In this document: in pieces, positions 17,094 to 27,597 of the stretch
Numbering within the stretch: the first letter of the stretch is position 1
How the letters are laid out: every line of letters begins with the position of its first letter
NCBI GenBank assembly: GCA_947489195.1
Contig: CANLCT010000006.1
Coordinates: 1 to 64,000 of the forward strand
Reading direction: 5' to 3'
DNA length: 64,000 nt
DNA from: an uncultured Aquimarina sp.
GTDB taxonomy: Bacteria > Bacteroidota > Bacteroidia > Flavobacteriales > Flavobacteriaceae
The notes under the pieces: generated by a model
What the model saw: the letters and a program-made list of their open reading frames with translations, nothing else
The model's database searches: none
What the model was told of the DNA's origin: nothing
Program-made: the position numbers and the translations under genes

Positions 17094-19580
17094 TTAATTC
17101 TTAATTAATTTTGTGTAAAATGTTCTTAGTTCACTTTTAACTTGTACTATATAAAGACCTCGATCTAGTTCAGAAACATTAATTTTATCTGTAGTCAATC
17201 TTCCTGACCCTACTACTTGTCCTGTGGTATTCATAATCTTGTAGGAACTATCTGGAGTTTCAACATTACTTAAACCTACCTGTACAGTAGAACTAGATGG
17301 GTTAGGGAAAACTTTAAGAGTTGTAGGAGCTTCATTACCTAAAACATCTCTATCTTCATTTGTCGAAAATTCAACAAAATTTTGTGTATTAATACTTGTT
17401 GTGTATGTTTTATTAGTGTCTAGACTTGCACTCGCAAATAAAGGTATATTTGAAATGGTATTAGGAGAAGCGTCGATGATATTAATTGTATAATCTTCAA
17501 CTTCACCAAAATCAAACGTTTCACAAGCTTCAGGAGATGCATTATATTTCATAGATACACGCATTCGGGTTTGACCTAAAGCTGCATTGGATGGAACATT
17601 AACTGTGGTACTTAAGTTATTAGCACTCGATGAAGAGCCGTTGACAACTCTTTCCCCAGATTCAAAAGTTCCATTTCTGTTGAAATCTATCCAAACTGAC
17701 CAAAATTCAGTGTACGCTCGGCCACTAAATGCAGCACTTACAATCATAGTATTAGAGCTACCTCTTGCCAAGATACCCACCTGTGATGTAAAGTCTGAAT
17801 AACCACTTCCTGCTCCAGTAGCATTTGAAATACCTCCTAATTCAATATTATCAATCCATTCAGCTTGAGCACTATTAGATTCTGAATCACAATAGGTTAT
17901 TGTAGTAGGGGGATTTTGATTTGGTGGAGAAGTATCTCTGATACCGGTAATGATCAACGAAAATCTTTGACTACCTCCAGTAAGGTTACCTTTAGCGCTT
18001 ACTGTAATAGTATAGGTGCCAGTAGCGTTATTGATGTCAACTCGCTCAAAGGGGTCGACATTATTGTCTTTTTTTCTATTACTCGTAGCTCCAGTTAATT
18101 CATAAGGAAATGTAGTATCACCTCCTTTGGTCACTCTAAGATCTAAATCATTTACCAAAACTGCTGCAGCGCTACTTGAAGTTTTGGCAGTACCTGGTCG
18201 ATCAGTCCATGAAATTGAGGTCACTAATGGAGAGGATTCATCTGATCGCACTGTCATGGTATATGTCTGACCAGAATTTAAGATTAATTCTTCAATCTTA
18301 GAACTGCTGCCATTTTCTGTAATAGCTTCTGCAGCTTTTTTTGCATTAAGAAGTCCCCATCCAAAAATAGCATCAGGACCAGTTGGGCCTGCATCATCTG
18401 CAGTATGAAGCGCTAAACCTTTTAGGGTAGCAGCTTTCATAAATCTATTATTTACATTGTTATAATGCTGTTGTAGTAATAATAGTGAACCAGCAACATT
18501 AGGGGATGCCATGGAAGTTCCACTTAATGATAGGTATGAGCTATTATTTGCATCTGTAATTGATAATACACCAGTGCCGTTTCCAGCAATATCAGGTTTT
18601 ATTCGGAAATCATCAGTAGGTCCTTCACTACTAGAGCTATTGATACTCACAGAAATTAAATTTCCATTACTATTTACCCTTGCATCTTGAGCATTGGCTA
18701 CTGCTAATGTGTTTTTTGCAACTGCAGCTCCTGTAAGTTTGTCAAAACCAAAGCCTCCAGTAGGGTTATTATTCGCAGAATTGTCATTACCATCATTACC
18801 AGCTGCAATTACAGGTAGGTAATCTGGAGCATTAAAAGTTACAACATCCCAATCTCTAGATTCGTCAATATATCCCCCAAAAAAATATTGAGGAAGTTGT
18901 ACTTGTCCTTGTGGGTTTCTGGCAGCTAAACCATAGGAATGATTTGAAACTAGCATACCATTACCTGCAGCACTTACAGCTTCAGCGATATCGTTATTCC
19001 AATCATACCCAATAGCACGAGCATAAGGAGCCATTCCTTCAGCATCACTTCTAATACCTGCAGCTATAATGGTTCCTGTAACGTGTGCAGCATGGAAATT
19101 GAGGCCTAACCCTGCATTATCTCCTATGGAATATCTGTTATTACCGCCAGCCCCATCAAACTCTCTATGGCTGGCCCTTGAAACTCCTCCGTCCCAAACA
19201 TGAGCGATCATACCTTGTCCCATTAGATTTAAACCTAATGAACCATTGGCTTGTAAATGATTTGTTCTTGTTGAGCTAGCAGCAACAGTATTATATGTAG
19301 TATAGTATATAGGTTTGCCATCAACAATTCTTTGAAGTTCTAAAATTCTACCATCTTTTGTAGTTATTAAAGGTTTCCAACCTTTACTCTTAGCTATTTT
19401 TAAAGCGTTGCTTTTTTGTGTTTTTGCTGTTTTTTTGAATTTATTTCCTATGCTTTTGATTTCAAGCATATTATATTCGCTTTGAATTTTTTTTACCTGT
19501 TTGGCATTTTGCGATTGTACTTGCACTGCTGTAAAAATAGAAGCATAGGTAAACACCCTTAACAATTTCTTGCTTTTCAT
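17094..19580 (-). CDS. Secreted S8 subtilisin-like protease with T9SS sorting domain
   Basis: 828 aa. N-terminal signal peptide (about 1-23), then a short pro-region. The catalytic triad of the subtilase fold is visible: D130 in HVWDGG, H163 in NFHAAHVTG, S356 in SGTSMASP, with the oxyanion asparagine N262 in AAGNDG. Next comes a P-domain/PPC-like beta-sandwich (about 430-550), then a GEVED-type module containing FGEVEDYTI (about 565-705). A T9SS tail from about 755 reads VFPNPSSSTVQVGL and ends GLYIVQVKSELRTFYTKLIKN. Probably an extracellular protease for nutrient peptides. It stands alone, with an unusual palindrome in its upstream region. Confidence 0.93.
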   Translation of the reverse strand: MKSKKLLRVFTYASIFTAVQVQSQNAKQVKKIQSEYNMLEIKSIGNKFKKTAKTQKSNALKIAKSKGWKPLITTKDGRILELQRIVDGKPIYYTTYNTVAASSTRTNHLQANGSLGLNLMGQGMIAHVWDGGVSRASHREFDGAGGNNRYSIGDNAGLGLNFHAAHVTGTIIAAGIRSDAEGMAPYARAIGYDWNNDIAEAVSAAGNGMLVSNHSYGLAARNPQGQVQLPQYFFGGYIDESRDWDVVTFNAPDYLPVIAAGNDGNDNSANNNPTGGFGFDKLTGAAVAKNTLAVANAQDARVNSNGNLISVSINSSSSEGPTDDFRIKPDIAGNGTGVLSITDANNSSYLSLSGTSMASPNVAGSLLLLQQHYNNVNNRFMKAATLKGLALHTADDAGPTGPDAIFGWGLLNAKKAAEAITENGSSSKIEELILNSGQTYTMTVRSDESSPLVTSISWTDRPGTAKTSSSAAAVLVNDLDLRVTKGGDTTFPYELTGATSNRKKDNNVDPFERVDINNATGTYTITVSAKGNLTGGSQRFSLIITGIRDTSPPNQNPPTTITYCDSESNSAQAEWIDNIELGGISNATGAGSGYSDFTSQVGILARGSSNTMIVSAAFSGRAYTEFWSVWIDFNRNGTFESGERVVNGSSSSANNLSTTVNVPSNAALGQTRMRVSMKYNASPEACETFDFGEVEDYTINIIDASPNTISNIPLFASASLDTNKTYTTSINTQNFVEFSTNEDRDVLGNEAPTTLKVFPNPSSSTVQVGLSNVETPDSSYKIMNTTGQVVGSGRLTTDKINVSELDRGLYIVQVKSELRTFYTKLIKN

Positions 19581-19781
19581 TGTAATTGTATTAAAGTTAA
19601 ATTTAGTGTGCTTTATACCGGTAAAAGTCTAATGTAAGTTCTTAAATTTTAAGGGTATATGCCAAATGAATGGACAGAAATGAAGAATTAATAATATGGT
19701 ATCAAAATTTTATTCATTTAATAATTTTAAACCCAATAATTGTGATTTTATAAATTTTCGAACTAATGATGTGGTTGTATT
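19581..19781. other. Upstream region of the subtilase gene, nothing recognised
   Basis: AT-rich spacer that must hold the subtilase promoter on the minus strand. No confident -33/-7 pair or small gene can be named. Confidence 0.5.
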
Positions 19782-19841
19782 TTAACTTTTATTACACTTA
19801 AATAAGTTATTTTTAACTTATTTAAGTGTAATAAAAGTTAA
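19782..19841. repeat. Perfect inverted repeat, 28-bp arms, TTTT loop
   Basis: Arms 19782-19809 and 19814-19841 are exact reverse complements with a 4-base loop (loop 19810-19813). The arm begins ttaacttttattacac. It lies about 200 bp upstream of the subtilase start and about 40 bp beyond the GH117 terminator. It is far longer than the ordinary terminators here and lacks a GC-rich core. Confidence 0.9.
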
Positions 19842-19878
19842 TTTTAAACATAGGGAGTGTTTTTTGGGATTAACCAAA

Positions 19879-19910
19879 AAAATAGGCATCCATTTCAGGA
19901 TGCCTATTTT
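19879..19910 (-). terminator. Terminator of the GH2-GH117 operon
   Basis: Perfect stem aaaataggcatcc / ggatgcctatttt with a 6-base loop, 26 bp past the GH117 stop. Confidence 0.9.
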
Positions 19911-19935
19911 ATGTATAATAAATAGTTTTATAAAT

Positions 19936-21129
19936 TTAAAACTTATCGGTAATTACAGATCCTTCTTCAGATTGAGTACCATCTTTTGTGGCTTCACCTG
20001 GTGCGGTATGGTTTTCAATGGTCCAAGTTTTAAATCCACGGATGTATTGATAATCATAGTTCATGTACTTATGAGTTACTCCCCATTGTAAAATCTCTAC
20101 AGGGCCTTTTTCGGTATCTAAGGTTCTGTTTAACCCAATAGCGTGCGGTGCACCTTTAACAACGGATTTAATTTCAAAATTAATTCCATCAGGAGACCAT
20201 TGTACGGTATTTTTTTCTGGACCATCGGTAGTGATTAATGCTGCAACTCCATCATTATATGGCCATACACAAATTTCGTGTCCACTATTAGAAATAGGGT
20301 TGTACTCAGACTTTATATATGGTCCTTTTGGGTTGTCGGCAATAGCTACACCGTGGCGAATTTGGCGTCCTCCAAACGTGATTTCTTCGCCCATTTGTTC
20401 CCCTTTGTAATAAAGGTGAAACTTCCCATTAAATGGAATAATACAAGGATCGTGTACTTTATGACTATCAAAATCACCTTTTTTCTCTACTCTAAATCTA
20501 TTTTGTTCAGTGCCTTCCCATATTCCGTTATCAGCAGGGCTTAAAATAGGTTCTTCACTTTTAGTCCAAGGACCATTAGGTGAATTAGACCAAGCCAATC
20601 CAATTTGGTTTTTAACACGAACGGTATAAGGTGATTTTACTGTTTGGTAACTTAAATAGTACATACCTTCATGTACCATAATTTCAACAGTAAAAACAGA
20701 TCGGTCATCATAAGCTCCTTTTGGACCTCTTTCAACAGCAGGACCTTGTTCTTTCCAGGTAATACCATCTTCCGAAGTAGCATACCAAATATCACAACGA
20801 TCCCAAGGGAATACTTTGTCATTTTCTACATCGCCGCCAAATCCTTGACTAGGTCCAGTACTTCTAGTATACCATACATAGTATAAACCGTCCACTTTTA
20901 TTAAGGCACTAGGATCTCTTCGAACAACACCTTCTTCGTAAGCAAGATCGCCTTTTAAGTCATATACTTCATATTCAAAAAACCAATCTTTACCAAGGTC
21001 TCTTGGCCATTTTAAAGCTCGCTTAGTGGCAGCACTTAACTTATCTGGATTGGTAATCCCAAATTTGTCAATTATTTCATCTGTTAATTGGTATTCTTCT
21101 CTAAGATTAGTTTCTTTTTGTGTGCTCAT
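19936..21129 (-). CDS. Glycoside hydrolase family 117 (3,6-anhydro-alpha-L-galactosidase type)
   Basis: 397 aa, no signal peptide, so cytoplasmic or loosely periplasmic. The five-bladed propeller motifs of GH117 are clear: [20 protein letters not shown] (D72), [23 protein letters not shown] (D227), [14 protein letters not shown] and [11 protein letters not shown] (H284, probably the family's catalytic acid). Known members remove 3,6-anhydro-L-galactose from the non-reducing end of neoagarobiose-type oligosaccharides. The GH2 gene lies 83 bp upstream on the same strand, so the two likely finish off the same oligosaccharide. GH117 also holds members with other specificities, so agar is inferred rather than proven. 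Confidence 0.9.
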   Translation of the reverse strand: MSTQKETNLREEYQLTDEIIDKFGITNPDKLSAATKRALKWPRDLGKDWFFEYEVYDLKGDLAYEEGVVRRDPSALIKVDGLYYVWYTRSTGPSQGFGGDVENDKVFPWDRCDIWYATSEDGITWKEQGPAVERGPKGAYDDRSVFTVEIMVHEGMYYLSYQTVKSPYTVRVKNQIGLAWSNSPNGPWTKSEEPILSPADNGIWEGTEQNRFRVEKKGDFDSHKVHDPCIIPFNGKFHLYYKGEQMGEEITFGGRQIRHGVAIADNPKGPYIKSEYNPISNSGHEICVWPYNDGVAALITTDGPEKNTVQWSPDGINFEIKSVVKGAPHAIGLNRTLDTEKGPVEILQWGVTHKYMNYDYQYIRGFKTWTIENHTAPGEATKDGTQSEEGSVITDKF

Positions 21130-21212
21130 TTTCTTTACTTTACTTATTATCTCACTACATGAGTAGCTATCGCAATATTAGCAAAAATTTTAATTTTGGT
21201 CTAAGGTTTTTA

Positions 21213-23768
21213 TTAATTAACTTTTATTAAAATTTCGTTTGATGTAAGGGTATTTGAGGTCGCTTTTATTGTAGCTTCATTAACCACTTCTGTAGATTGT
21301 ACAATTAATAAAGCTCTTCCTTTACTTGTTGTAATGCTGTTAGAATTAAAATCTTGATTATTTTGCTTGTCTCCATTATCAACACCTAATACTCTAAGTG
21401 ATGCAGGTACATTAAATGTAATTCTTTGTTCTTCAGTTTTAACAGGATTACCATTTTTATCAACCAATTGTGCTACAATATGCGATACATCGTAATTATT
21501 ATTATTTAGTTGAGAGTTGTCAACACTTAACGTAATTTTAGTTGGTTTTCCGGCAGTTGTTAACTCTTTGGTTATTGTTTTGTTATCTTTTAAGCCCACT
21601 AACTTAATAGTACCGGCATTAAATGGAACAGCCCATTTGTAAATGTGATCGTCATTATCTTTTAAAAACTTTTTACCAAATGATTTTCCATTTAAAAACA
21701 ATTCCATTTCAGAGCAATTAGAGTAGGATTCAACGGCAATCGTTTTTCCGTTTTCGTAATTCCAATGTCTATTAATAGCATGCCATTGCCATAAAGCATG
21801 TTTCCAAGCATCTGGATCTTTTGGAGTAATTTTTCCTTGGTTATCTAATTTGTATAATGATTTTTCAATGTGCTGAGTAGTAACAAACATATTAGGAGTG
21901 TCGTTCCATAACGAACGCATCATTCCAAAAGAACCTCCTTCAAAACCAGCAATATCTAACAAGCCTGATGGTTGTACTACGGTAGGCCAAGATTCTCTAA
22001 TTTCGCCTTGATAATCAATACCTGTCCATAAGAATGTTCCAGAAATATGAGGGCGTTCTATAATGGCTTTCCACTCATGCCATTGTGCTAAATTTTCGGT
22101 ACCCATGATTGGCTTATCGGGATAATTTTTATGTCCGTAATCATATAACACTCTACGGTAACTGTAGCCAACTACATCAAGCGCATCGGCATAACCAGAT
22201 AAATGACTTGCCGAAGGTAAAATGCAGTTTGCGGTAACTGGACGTGTGGTGTCTAATTCCTTTGTCCATTTAGATAATTTTTTGGCAGTGGTAGCAATGT
22301 CGTATTTCCCTTTAGGAAGTGTTTCTAATTGTTTTTTAATTTCTTCGGTAGAATAAGGAGGTTCGGACCAAAAATAGTTGCCATCCCAATTCATGTTATT
22401 AAAAAATCCAGTTGCTGCTGCGTTTCTAGGATAGGTCCACTCAATTTCATTTCCAATACTCCATTGGAATATTGATGGATGATTTCGATGACTTAAAATG
22501 GTGTTTTTTAAATCTTTTTCGGCCCATTCTTGAAAAAATCGGGGATAACCTTCAGTTTCAGGAAGTGCTTCCTTTTCTTTTTGATTAAAACGTTTGTCTT
22601 TAGGGTAGTCCCATTCGTCAAAAAATTCATCTTGTACTAAAAAGCCCATTTCATCGCATAAATCTAAGAATTCGTTAGATGCAGGATTGTGCGAAATTCG
22701 TATCGCATTCACGCCACCTTCCCTCAGTTTTAAAAGTCTGCGCTTCCAAACTCCTTTAGGCACTGCTGCACCTACAAGACCACCATCATGATGTAGGCAA
22801 ACACCTTTTATTTTATAATTTTCTCCGTTAAGGAAAAATCCAGTATTGGCATTAAAACGTATACTTCGTACCCCAAAAGTAGTTTCTTTACTATCTATTG
22901 TAATATTATTTTGAGTAATGGTAGTAACGGCTTTATATAAATTAGGTTGCTCAATTTTCCATAATTTGGGCTTACTGATTTTTAAAATATGTGTAGCTTC
23001 AATTGTAGTGTTGCTTTCAATTTTTTTCTCACTTAGGTTAGAAGTTATAGTGATACCCGTTGTAGGATCAATAATATCTGTTTTAAACGTAAAGTTTTGA
23101 GGTGTGTCGGTGTCATTTTTTAGTCTTGTTTTTATCGAAACATCCGCACTTTCTTTAGTCACTTTAGGTGTAGTAACAAAAGTTCCCCAAACAGGAATAT
23201 GTAATTTATTTGCCGTAATTAAAGAAACATTTCGGTATATACCAGCTCCCGAATACCAGCGGCTATCTGCATAGGTGCGATGATCTACTTTAACGGCAAG
23301 TGTATTTTGAGTGCCATCGGTTTTTACTTTGTTCGAAATATCGAAATAAAATGGCGCATAACCATAAGGGCGAGTACCTAATGATTTTCCGTTTAAAAAT
23401 ACTTCAGAATTATTATACACTCCATCAAATAAAATGTAGACTTTTTTATCTTTTACGGGCGAAGCAAATGTTTTTCGGTACCAACCAATACCTTCACCTT
23501 TTCGGTAACCTGATCCCATGTATAATTGATTGGATGCGTTTGTAGTGTCAATAGACTCTTCAATTACCCAATCGTGTGGTAAACGTACTTTTTTCCATGT
23601 GGTATCATCAAAGTTTTCACTACTCGCATCTGTAGTGCCTTTGTCTAAATAAAATTTCCACCCAAAGTTAAAATCGGTATTTCTTGGAATAGGAGTTTTT
23701 TCGTTATGGGGCTTGCTGCACGATATAAAAAAAAGTGCTAGTGATGAAATAAGAAAAAATAGCTTCAT
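21213..23768 (-). CDS. Glycoside hydrolase family 2 lipoprotein (beta-galactosidase type)
   Basis: 851 aa. Lipoprotein signal with lipobox FFISC (C17). Sugar-binding jelly-roll at about 30-190 ([18 protein letters not shown]), Ig-like domain at about 195-305, TIM barrel at about 306-600 and C-terminal beta domains. Acid/base E441 in WSIGNEIEW and nucleophile E558 in PIMGTEN are both present. GH2 enzymes next to GH117 usually act on beta-galactose ends of agaro- or porphyro-oligosaccharides, which is the likely role. No SusC/SusD pair, sulfatase or endo-agarase is in the window, so this is a fragment of a utilisation locus or a free-standing pair. Confidence 0.88.
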   Translation of the reverse strand: MKLFFLISSLALFFISCSKPHNEKTPIPRNTDFNFGWKFYLDKGTTDASSENFDDTTWKKVRLPHDWVIEESIDTTNASNQLYMGSGYRKGEGIGWYRKTFASPVKDKKVYILFDGVYNNSEVFLNGKSLGTRPYGYAPFYFDISNKVKTDGTQNTLAVKVDHRTYADSRWYSGAGIYRNVSLITANKLHIPVWGTFVTTPKVTKESADVSIKTRLKNDTDTPQNFTFKTDIIDPTTGITITSNLSEKKIESNTTIEATHILKISKPKLWKIEQPNLYKAVTTITQNNITIDSKETTFGVRSIRFNANTGFFLNGENYKIKGVCLHHDGGLVGAAVPKGVWKRRLLKLREGGVNAIRISHNPASNEFLDLCDEMGFLVQDEFFDEWDYPKDKRFNQKEKEALPETEGYPRFFQEWAEKDLKNTILSHRNHPSIFQWSIGNEIEWTYPRNAAATGFFNNMNWDGNYFWSEPPYSTEEIKKQLETLPKGKYDIATTAKKLSKWTKELDTTRPVTANCILPSASHLSGYADALDVVGYSYRRVLYDYGHKNYPDKPIMGTENLAQWHEWKAIIERPHISGTFLWTGIDYQGEIRESWPTVVQPSGLLDIAGFEGGSFGMMRSLWNDTPNMFVTTQHIEKSLYKLDNQGKITPKDPDAWKHALWQWHAINRHWNYENGKTIAVESYSNCSEMELFLNGKSFGKKFLKDNDDHIYKWAVPFNAGTIKLVGLKDNKTITKELTTAGKPTKITLSVDNSQLNNNNYDVSHIVAQLVDKNGNPVKTEEQRITFNVPASLRVLGVDNGDKQNNQDFNSNSITTSKGRALLIVQSTEVVNEATIKATSNTLTSNEILIKVN

Positions 23769-23985
23769 TTTAATTAAGTGAATTTTTATAAAAATTTAGA
23801 ATTATATCGTTGTAGTGAATTTATATGACTTACCAAAAAAGTATATTCAAATGTAATTATTTTACTATTGAAAAACTATTTCCCTATTTGCGAATCTACA
23901 TATGTGGTACATTATAATACAAATAGATTGGCTTTATGTGTTACATAATATAAAGCTAAGGTTGGAATGTAGTAGCAGTTTTATT

Positions 23986-24648
23986 TTACTTTGAAATCTG
24001 TTCTTTTAATTTTTTAACAGTTTCAGTAGGGTCATTTGCACCAAAAATATAGCTACCAGCGACTAATACATTTGCACCAGCATCAATAAGTTGATTTGCA
24101 TTTTTATTGGAAACACCACCGTCAATTTCAATAAGTAAATCTGTTTGTTGCTCGATTGCCATTTGGCGTAAGGCTTTAATTTTAGAATACGTATTTTCAA
24201 TAAATGATTGTCCGCCAAAACCTGGATTTACACTCATTAAACATACCAAATCAGTTTCGGTAAGTACGTTTTTTAGTAAGTCTACATTAGTGTGTGGATT
24301 AAGAGCAATGCCAGCTTTTATTCCGTATGATTTAATTAATTGAAGTGTACGGTGTAAATGTGGACATGCTTCGTAATGTACAGTAATTACTTCGGCTCCT
24401 AAATCAACAAAAGTTTTAATATACCGATCAGGGTCAACAATCATTAAATGTACATCTAATGGTTTAGTAGCGTGTTTTTGTATGGCTTTTAAAACAGGCA
24501 TTCCAAATGAAATATTAGGTACAAAAACACCATCCATTATATCAATATGAAACCAATCAGCTTGACTGTTATTAATCATTTCGATATCGCGTTGTAAGTT
24601 GGCAAAGTCTGCAGCAAGTACGGAAGGTGCAATTTTTGTAATTCCCAT
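23986..24648 (-). CDS. rpe: Ribulose-phosphate 3-epimerase
   Basis: 220 aa, full length. Family motifs APSVLAADFANL, HIDIMDGVFVPNISFG, HLMIVDPDRYI, MSVNPGFGGQSF and EIDGGVSNKNA supply the metal-binding histidines and aspartates. It interconverts ribulose 5-phosphate and xylulose 5-phosphate in the pentose phosphate pathway. Located between the GH2 gene and rpoD with its own flanks. Confidence 0.97.
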   Translation of the reverse strand: MGITKIAPSVLAADFANLQRDIEMINNSQADWFHIDIMDGVFVPNISFGMPVLKAIQKHATKPLDVHLMIVDPDRYIKTFVDLGAEVITVHYEACPHLHRTLQLIKSYGIKAGIALNPHTNVDLLKNVLTETDLVCLMSVNPGFGGQSFIENTYSKIKALRQMAIEQQTDLLIEIDGGVSNKNANQLIDAGANVLVAGSYIFGANDPTETVKKLKEQISK

Positions 24649-24805
24649 AGTTTTTTAATTAGTAGCGTTGGTTTAAGTAAAATTAAGAAAGAATATAGTA
24701 TTGAGAACTATATTTTTTGATTTCTAATACTATCGAATTTTTCGATTTTTATAAGAGGTTAATATGCGGGTTTCAAAAGTATTAAATTCTTCGCGTTAAA
24801 CGAAA

Positions 24806-24840
24806 AAAAGACCACCTACAAAAGCAGGCGGTCTATATAT
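24806..24840 (-). terminator. rpoD terminator
   Basis: Inverted repeat agaccacct / aggcggtct whose one mismatch is a G-U pair on the minus strand, 20 bp past the rpoD stop. Confidence 0.75.
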
Positions 24841-24858
24841 AATTTATAAATAGAAATT

Positions 24859-25722
24859 TTATCCTAAATAAGTTTTTAAAATTTTACTTCTTGAAGTATG
24901 TTTTAAACGACGGATTGCTTTTTCTTTAATTTGACGAACACGCTCACGAGTCAAATCAAAAGTTTCACCAATTTCTTCTAATGTCATTGGGTGTTGATTG
25001 CCAAGACCGAAATATAAACGGATCACATCAGCCTCACGAGGAGTTAATGTTTCTAATGCACGCTCAATTTCTGTACGTAATGATTCATGCATTAATTCAC
25101 GGTCAGGATTTGGTGATTCACCAGAACGTAAAACGTCATAAAGGTTTGAGTCTTCACCTTCAACTAAAGGAGCATCCATGGATACGTGACGACCAGAGTT
25201 TTTCATTGACTCCTTAACATCACTAATAGTCATGTCTAATTCGTTAGCAATTTCTTCAGCACTTGGAGGGCGCTCATGTGATTGCTCTAAAAAAGCATAT
25301 GTTTTGTTAATTTTGTTAATTGAACCAATTTTGTTCAATGGTAAACGAACAATACGTGATTGTTCTGCTAGTGCTTGTAAAATAGATTGACGAATCCACC
25401 AAACTGCATAAGAGATAAATTTAAAACCACGAGTTTCATCAAAACGTTTAGCCGCTTTGATCAGTCCAAGATTACCTTCGTTAATTAAATCAGGTAACGT
25501 AAGTCCTTGATTTTGGTATTGCTTGGCAACCGATACAACGAAACGTAAGTTGGCTTTAGTCAGTTTGTCTAAAGCACGTTCATCACCTGCTTTAATACGT
25601 TGTGCTAATTCCACTTCTTCATCAGCAGTAATTAGATCTACTTTTCCAATTTCTTGTAAATATTTATCTAATGATGCTGTTTCTCTATTGGTAACCTGCT
25701 TGGTAATCTTTAGTTGTCTCAT
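24859..25722 (-). CDS. rpoD: Primary sigma factor RpoD (short Bacteroidota form)
   Basis: 287 aa, without region 1.1 or the long non-conserved insert, as is normal for the phylum. It has region 1.2 ([20 protein letters not shown]), region 2 ([38 protein letters not shown]), region 3 and region 4.2 ([21 protein letters not shown]). It directs RNA polymerase to TTTG / TAnnTTTG promoters, which are visible at several genes here. Confidence 0.97.
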   Translation of the reverse strand: MRQLKITKQVTNRETASLDKYLQEIGKVDLITADEEVELAQRIKAGDERALDKLTKANLRFVVSVAKQYQNQGLTLPDLINEGNLGLIKAAKRFDETRGFKFISYAVWWIRQSILQALAEQSRIVRLPLNKIGSINKINKTYAFLEQSHERPPSAEEIANELDMTISDVKESMKNSGRHVSMDAPLVEGEDSNLYDVLRSGESPNPDRELMHESLRTEIERALETLTPREADVIRLYFGLGNQHPMTLEEIGETFDLTRERVRQIKEKAIRRLKHTSRSKILKTYLG

Positions 25723-25809
25723 CTATGCACTGTGTGTTTAAAAGGTTATGTACTATCTATTACGTAAATTGACAGATTAATGTTACAAAAAAATTAACTT
25801 TTTTTTAAA

Positions 25810-26778
25810 TTATTGAAAATCTAGCTCTTTAGTAGCTATAATAAGCTGATTTAAAGAGTCTATTTTTTTATAGATTTTATTGAAAAATGTTTTTTGCTCT
25901 TTTTCGCCAGCAGTATTCAGTAATTTAGAATTTAATAGTTGTTTTTCTAAAAAATCTTTGGCTTCGTTACAAGTAATAATGTCGTTAGTTTTATAATAAC
26001 ATAATATGGTAAAAGGGACATATAAAGATTTTGAAAAAGGAGTGCTAACAAGAACATTATTGTTCATAAGCAAAAGTTCGTTGTAATATAACTGAAAATT
26101 AGGATTGTCCATTTGTAACTTTTTTTCAAGCTGATAAATTAATTTTTTTAAGGTGTTATTAATTTCAAGTGCAGCTTGCATCGAAAGTTGTTGGGCTGTA
26201 AAGTAGAAATGAACTTGTTTTAATAAGCTATTTATTGTAGTGATATCCCAAATTTCAGTAGTGTTTAAATTACTATATAATTCCCCCAGTTGTTTGGCAG
26301 CTTTGAGTAATGATTTTTTTGGATGATAATTTTCGTAGCTGATATTTTTAAACTTAGGATCAAGTATTTTTAACCAAACATAGGCTTTGAATTTGCTTAG
26401 AACTTCATTTTTTGCAGTATAAAAAATAGGGATATCTTTTGCTGAATATAGAGTAGTACAATTTTTTATGCTTAGCAATGGAACTAAAGAATGGTACGAA
26501 TCTAAGTAGTAATCTTCTAATTCTTTTTCATTTGAAATAAGTTGTGTTTTTTGAACAGTGACATAATTTTGACTTTTTACTTCAAATAATTGATCGAGAG
26601 ATATACCAAAATGATGTGCTAAAATAACACTCTCTTCTAATGATAATTTACTTTTTGCACTAGTTCTTCGGTGAGCAGCATCATAACTAATATCCAAAAC
26701 ATCTGCTATAGCTTCATTCAAAGAAGTTTTTCCGTTCAGTTGTTGTTGTATTTTTTGAAATAAATATTCTTGAAACAT
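25810..26778 (-). CDS. HTH (XRE/BetR-like) transcriptional regulator of unknown role
   Basis: 322 aa from the ATG at 26778. A start 19 codons further up would add a hydrophobic stretch over the operator region and is less likely. Residues about 1-75 form an XRE-like helix-turn-helix: LNEAIADVLDISYDAAHRRT, then SLEESVILAHHFGISLDQLF. The remaining 240 residues are helical, with several hydrophobic repeats and no family I can name; they could sense a ligand or partner. Divergent from the gene at 26898. The 119-bp gap holds two copies of TGTGATTATCGCAA, good candidates for its own binding sites. Confidence 0.75.
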   Translation of the reverse strand: MFQEYLFQKIQQQLNGKTSLNEAIADVLDISYDAAHRRTSAKSKLSLEESVILAHHFGISLDQLFEVKSQNYVTVQKTQLISNEKELEDYYLDSYHSLVPLLSIKNCTTLYSAKDIPIFYTAKNEVLSKFKAYVWLKILDPKFKNISYENYHPKKSLLKAAKQLGELYSNLNTTEIWDITTINSLLKQVHFYFTAQQLSMQAALEINNTLKKLIYQLEKKLQMDNPNFQLYYNELLLMNNNVLVSTPFSKSLYVPFTILCYYKTNDIITCNEAKDFLEKQLLNSKLLNTAGEKEQKTFFNKIYKKIDSLNQLIIATKELDFQ

Positions 26779-26799
26779 TATACAAAATATTGTTTTTTT

Positions 26800-26813
26800 T
26801 GTGATTATCGCAA
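26800..26813. promoter_or_regulatory. Operator-like repeat TGTGATTATCGCAA, copy 1
   Basis: 14-bp direct repeat containing the near-palindrome GTGATTATCGC (GYGATWATCRC). It lies 22 bp before the HTH regulator start, 10 bp from a possible minus-strand -7 box (TATTTTG at 26783-26789). Confidence 0.7.
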
Positions 26814-26851
26814 AAAAAAGAATAAAAAAACACATTTTATTTCTGAATGAA

Positions 26852-26865
26852 TGTGATTATCGCAA
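26852..26865. promoter_or_regulatory. Operator-like repeat TGTGATTATCGCAA, copy 2
   Basis: Identical to copy 1 and 52 bp away, close to five helical turns. It directly abuts TAGTTTTG. Confidence 0.7.
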
Positions 26866-26873
26866 TAGTTTTG
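26866..26873 (+). promoter_or_regulatory. -7 box for the secreted-protein gene at 26898
   Basis: TAGTTTTG, an exact TAnnTTTG match, 24 bp before the ATG. The operator copy occupies the spacer just upstream, a layout suited to repression. Confidence 0.6.
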
Positions 26874-26897
26874 AGTTGAATTTAAAATTATATAGGT

Positions 26898-27566
26898 ATG
26901 AAGATTAGAATATTCTTAATCACTTTATTGTGTAATGTAGGTTTTATGATGTCTCAAAATGAAATAGAGAAATTTCAGATAGAAAAAGGAGTATTTCATT
27001 CGTCAAATGAATTCAAAGATTATTGGAATAGAGTTTCGTTTAGATTAGGTGGAGGTGTTTTAATTCCTCAAAAAGGATTAGATGAATTTTTTGGGATATC
27101 CCCTTTGGTTGAATTAAGTGTGGATTTTCCTTTAAAAAAACAACGATCTATCGATTTTTCGATTCAATTTGCAGTGCCAAATCAAAAGGAAGCTTTTGCG
27201 TATTTAGGAAAAAGCGATACTATAAATGCTAAAGCAACTTTGATGTTTAATGCGATGTTGAAATTTAAAAGAAATTTATTTAGAACAAAAAAAGCAACTT
27301 TAAACTTTGGAGTAGGAATAGGTGTTTCTAGTTTAAGTACTGATGCGAGAAATCCAGATTATTCAAAAGGAAATGAAGAAAAAAAATACGAAAGCATAAC
27401 TTCGTTATTAGTTTCTCCGGGTATTGAATTAAGAAAAAGATTTAAAAATAATAATGAATTTACTTTAAGTTTTAATGTACAATATTCTCCCTATAAAGTA
27501 GAAGGTGCCTTGCAAGAAAATATAGGAAGCATTTTTTTCATTCCTAAATTGCTTTATCATTTTTAA
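26898..27566 (+). CDS. Exported protein of unknown function, likely outer-membrane beta-barrel
   Basis: 222 aa with a signal peptide (about 1-19, ending FMMSQ). The rest alternates hydrophobic and polar residues (VSFRLGGGVLIPQKGLD, LVELSVDFPLKKQRSIDFS, LNFGVGIGVSSL) and ends in an aromatic (KLLYHF), as outer-membrane barrels do. I do not recognise a family. It is 31 bp before another exported protein gene and divergent from the HTH regulator, so the three probably form one unit. Confidence 0.65.
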   Translation: MKIRIFLITLLCNVGFMMSQNEIEKFQIEKGVFHSSNEFKDYWNRVSFRLGGGVLIPQKGLDEFFGISPLVELSVDFPLKKQRSIDFSIQFAVPNQKEAFAYLGKSDTINAKATLMFNAMLKFKRNLFRTKKATLNFGVGIGVSSLSTDARNPDYSKGNEEKKYESITSLLVSPGIELRKRFKNNNEFTLSFNVQYSPYKVEGALQENIGSIFFIPKLLYHF

Positions 27567-27597
27567 TCTATGAATTTTAGATCTTAAAAATATAATA

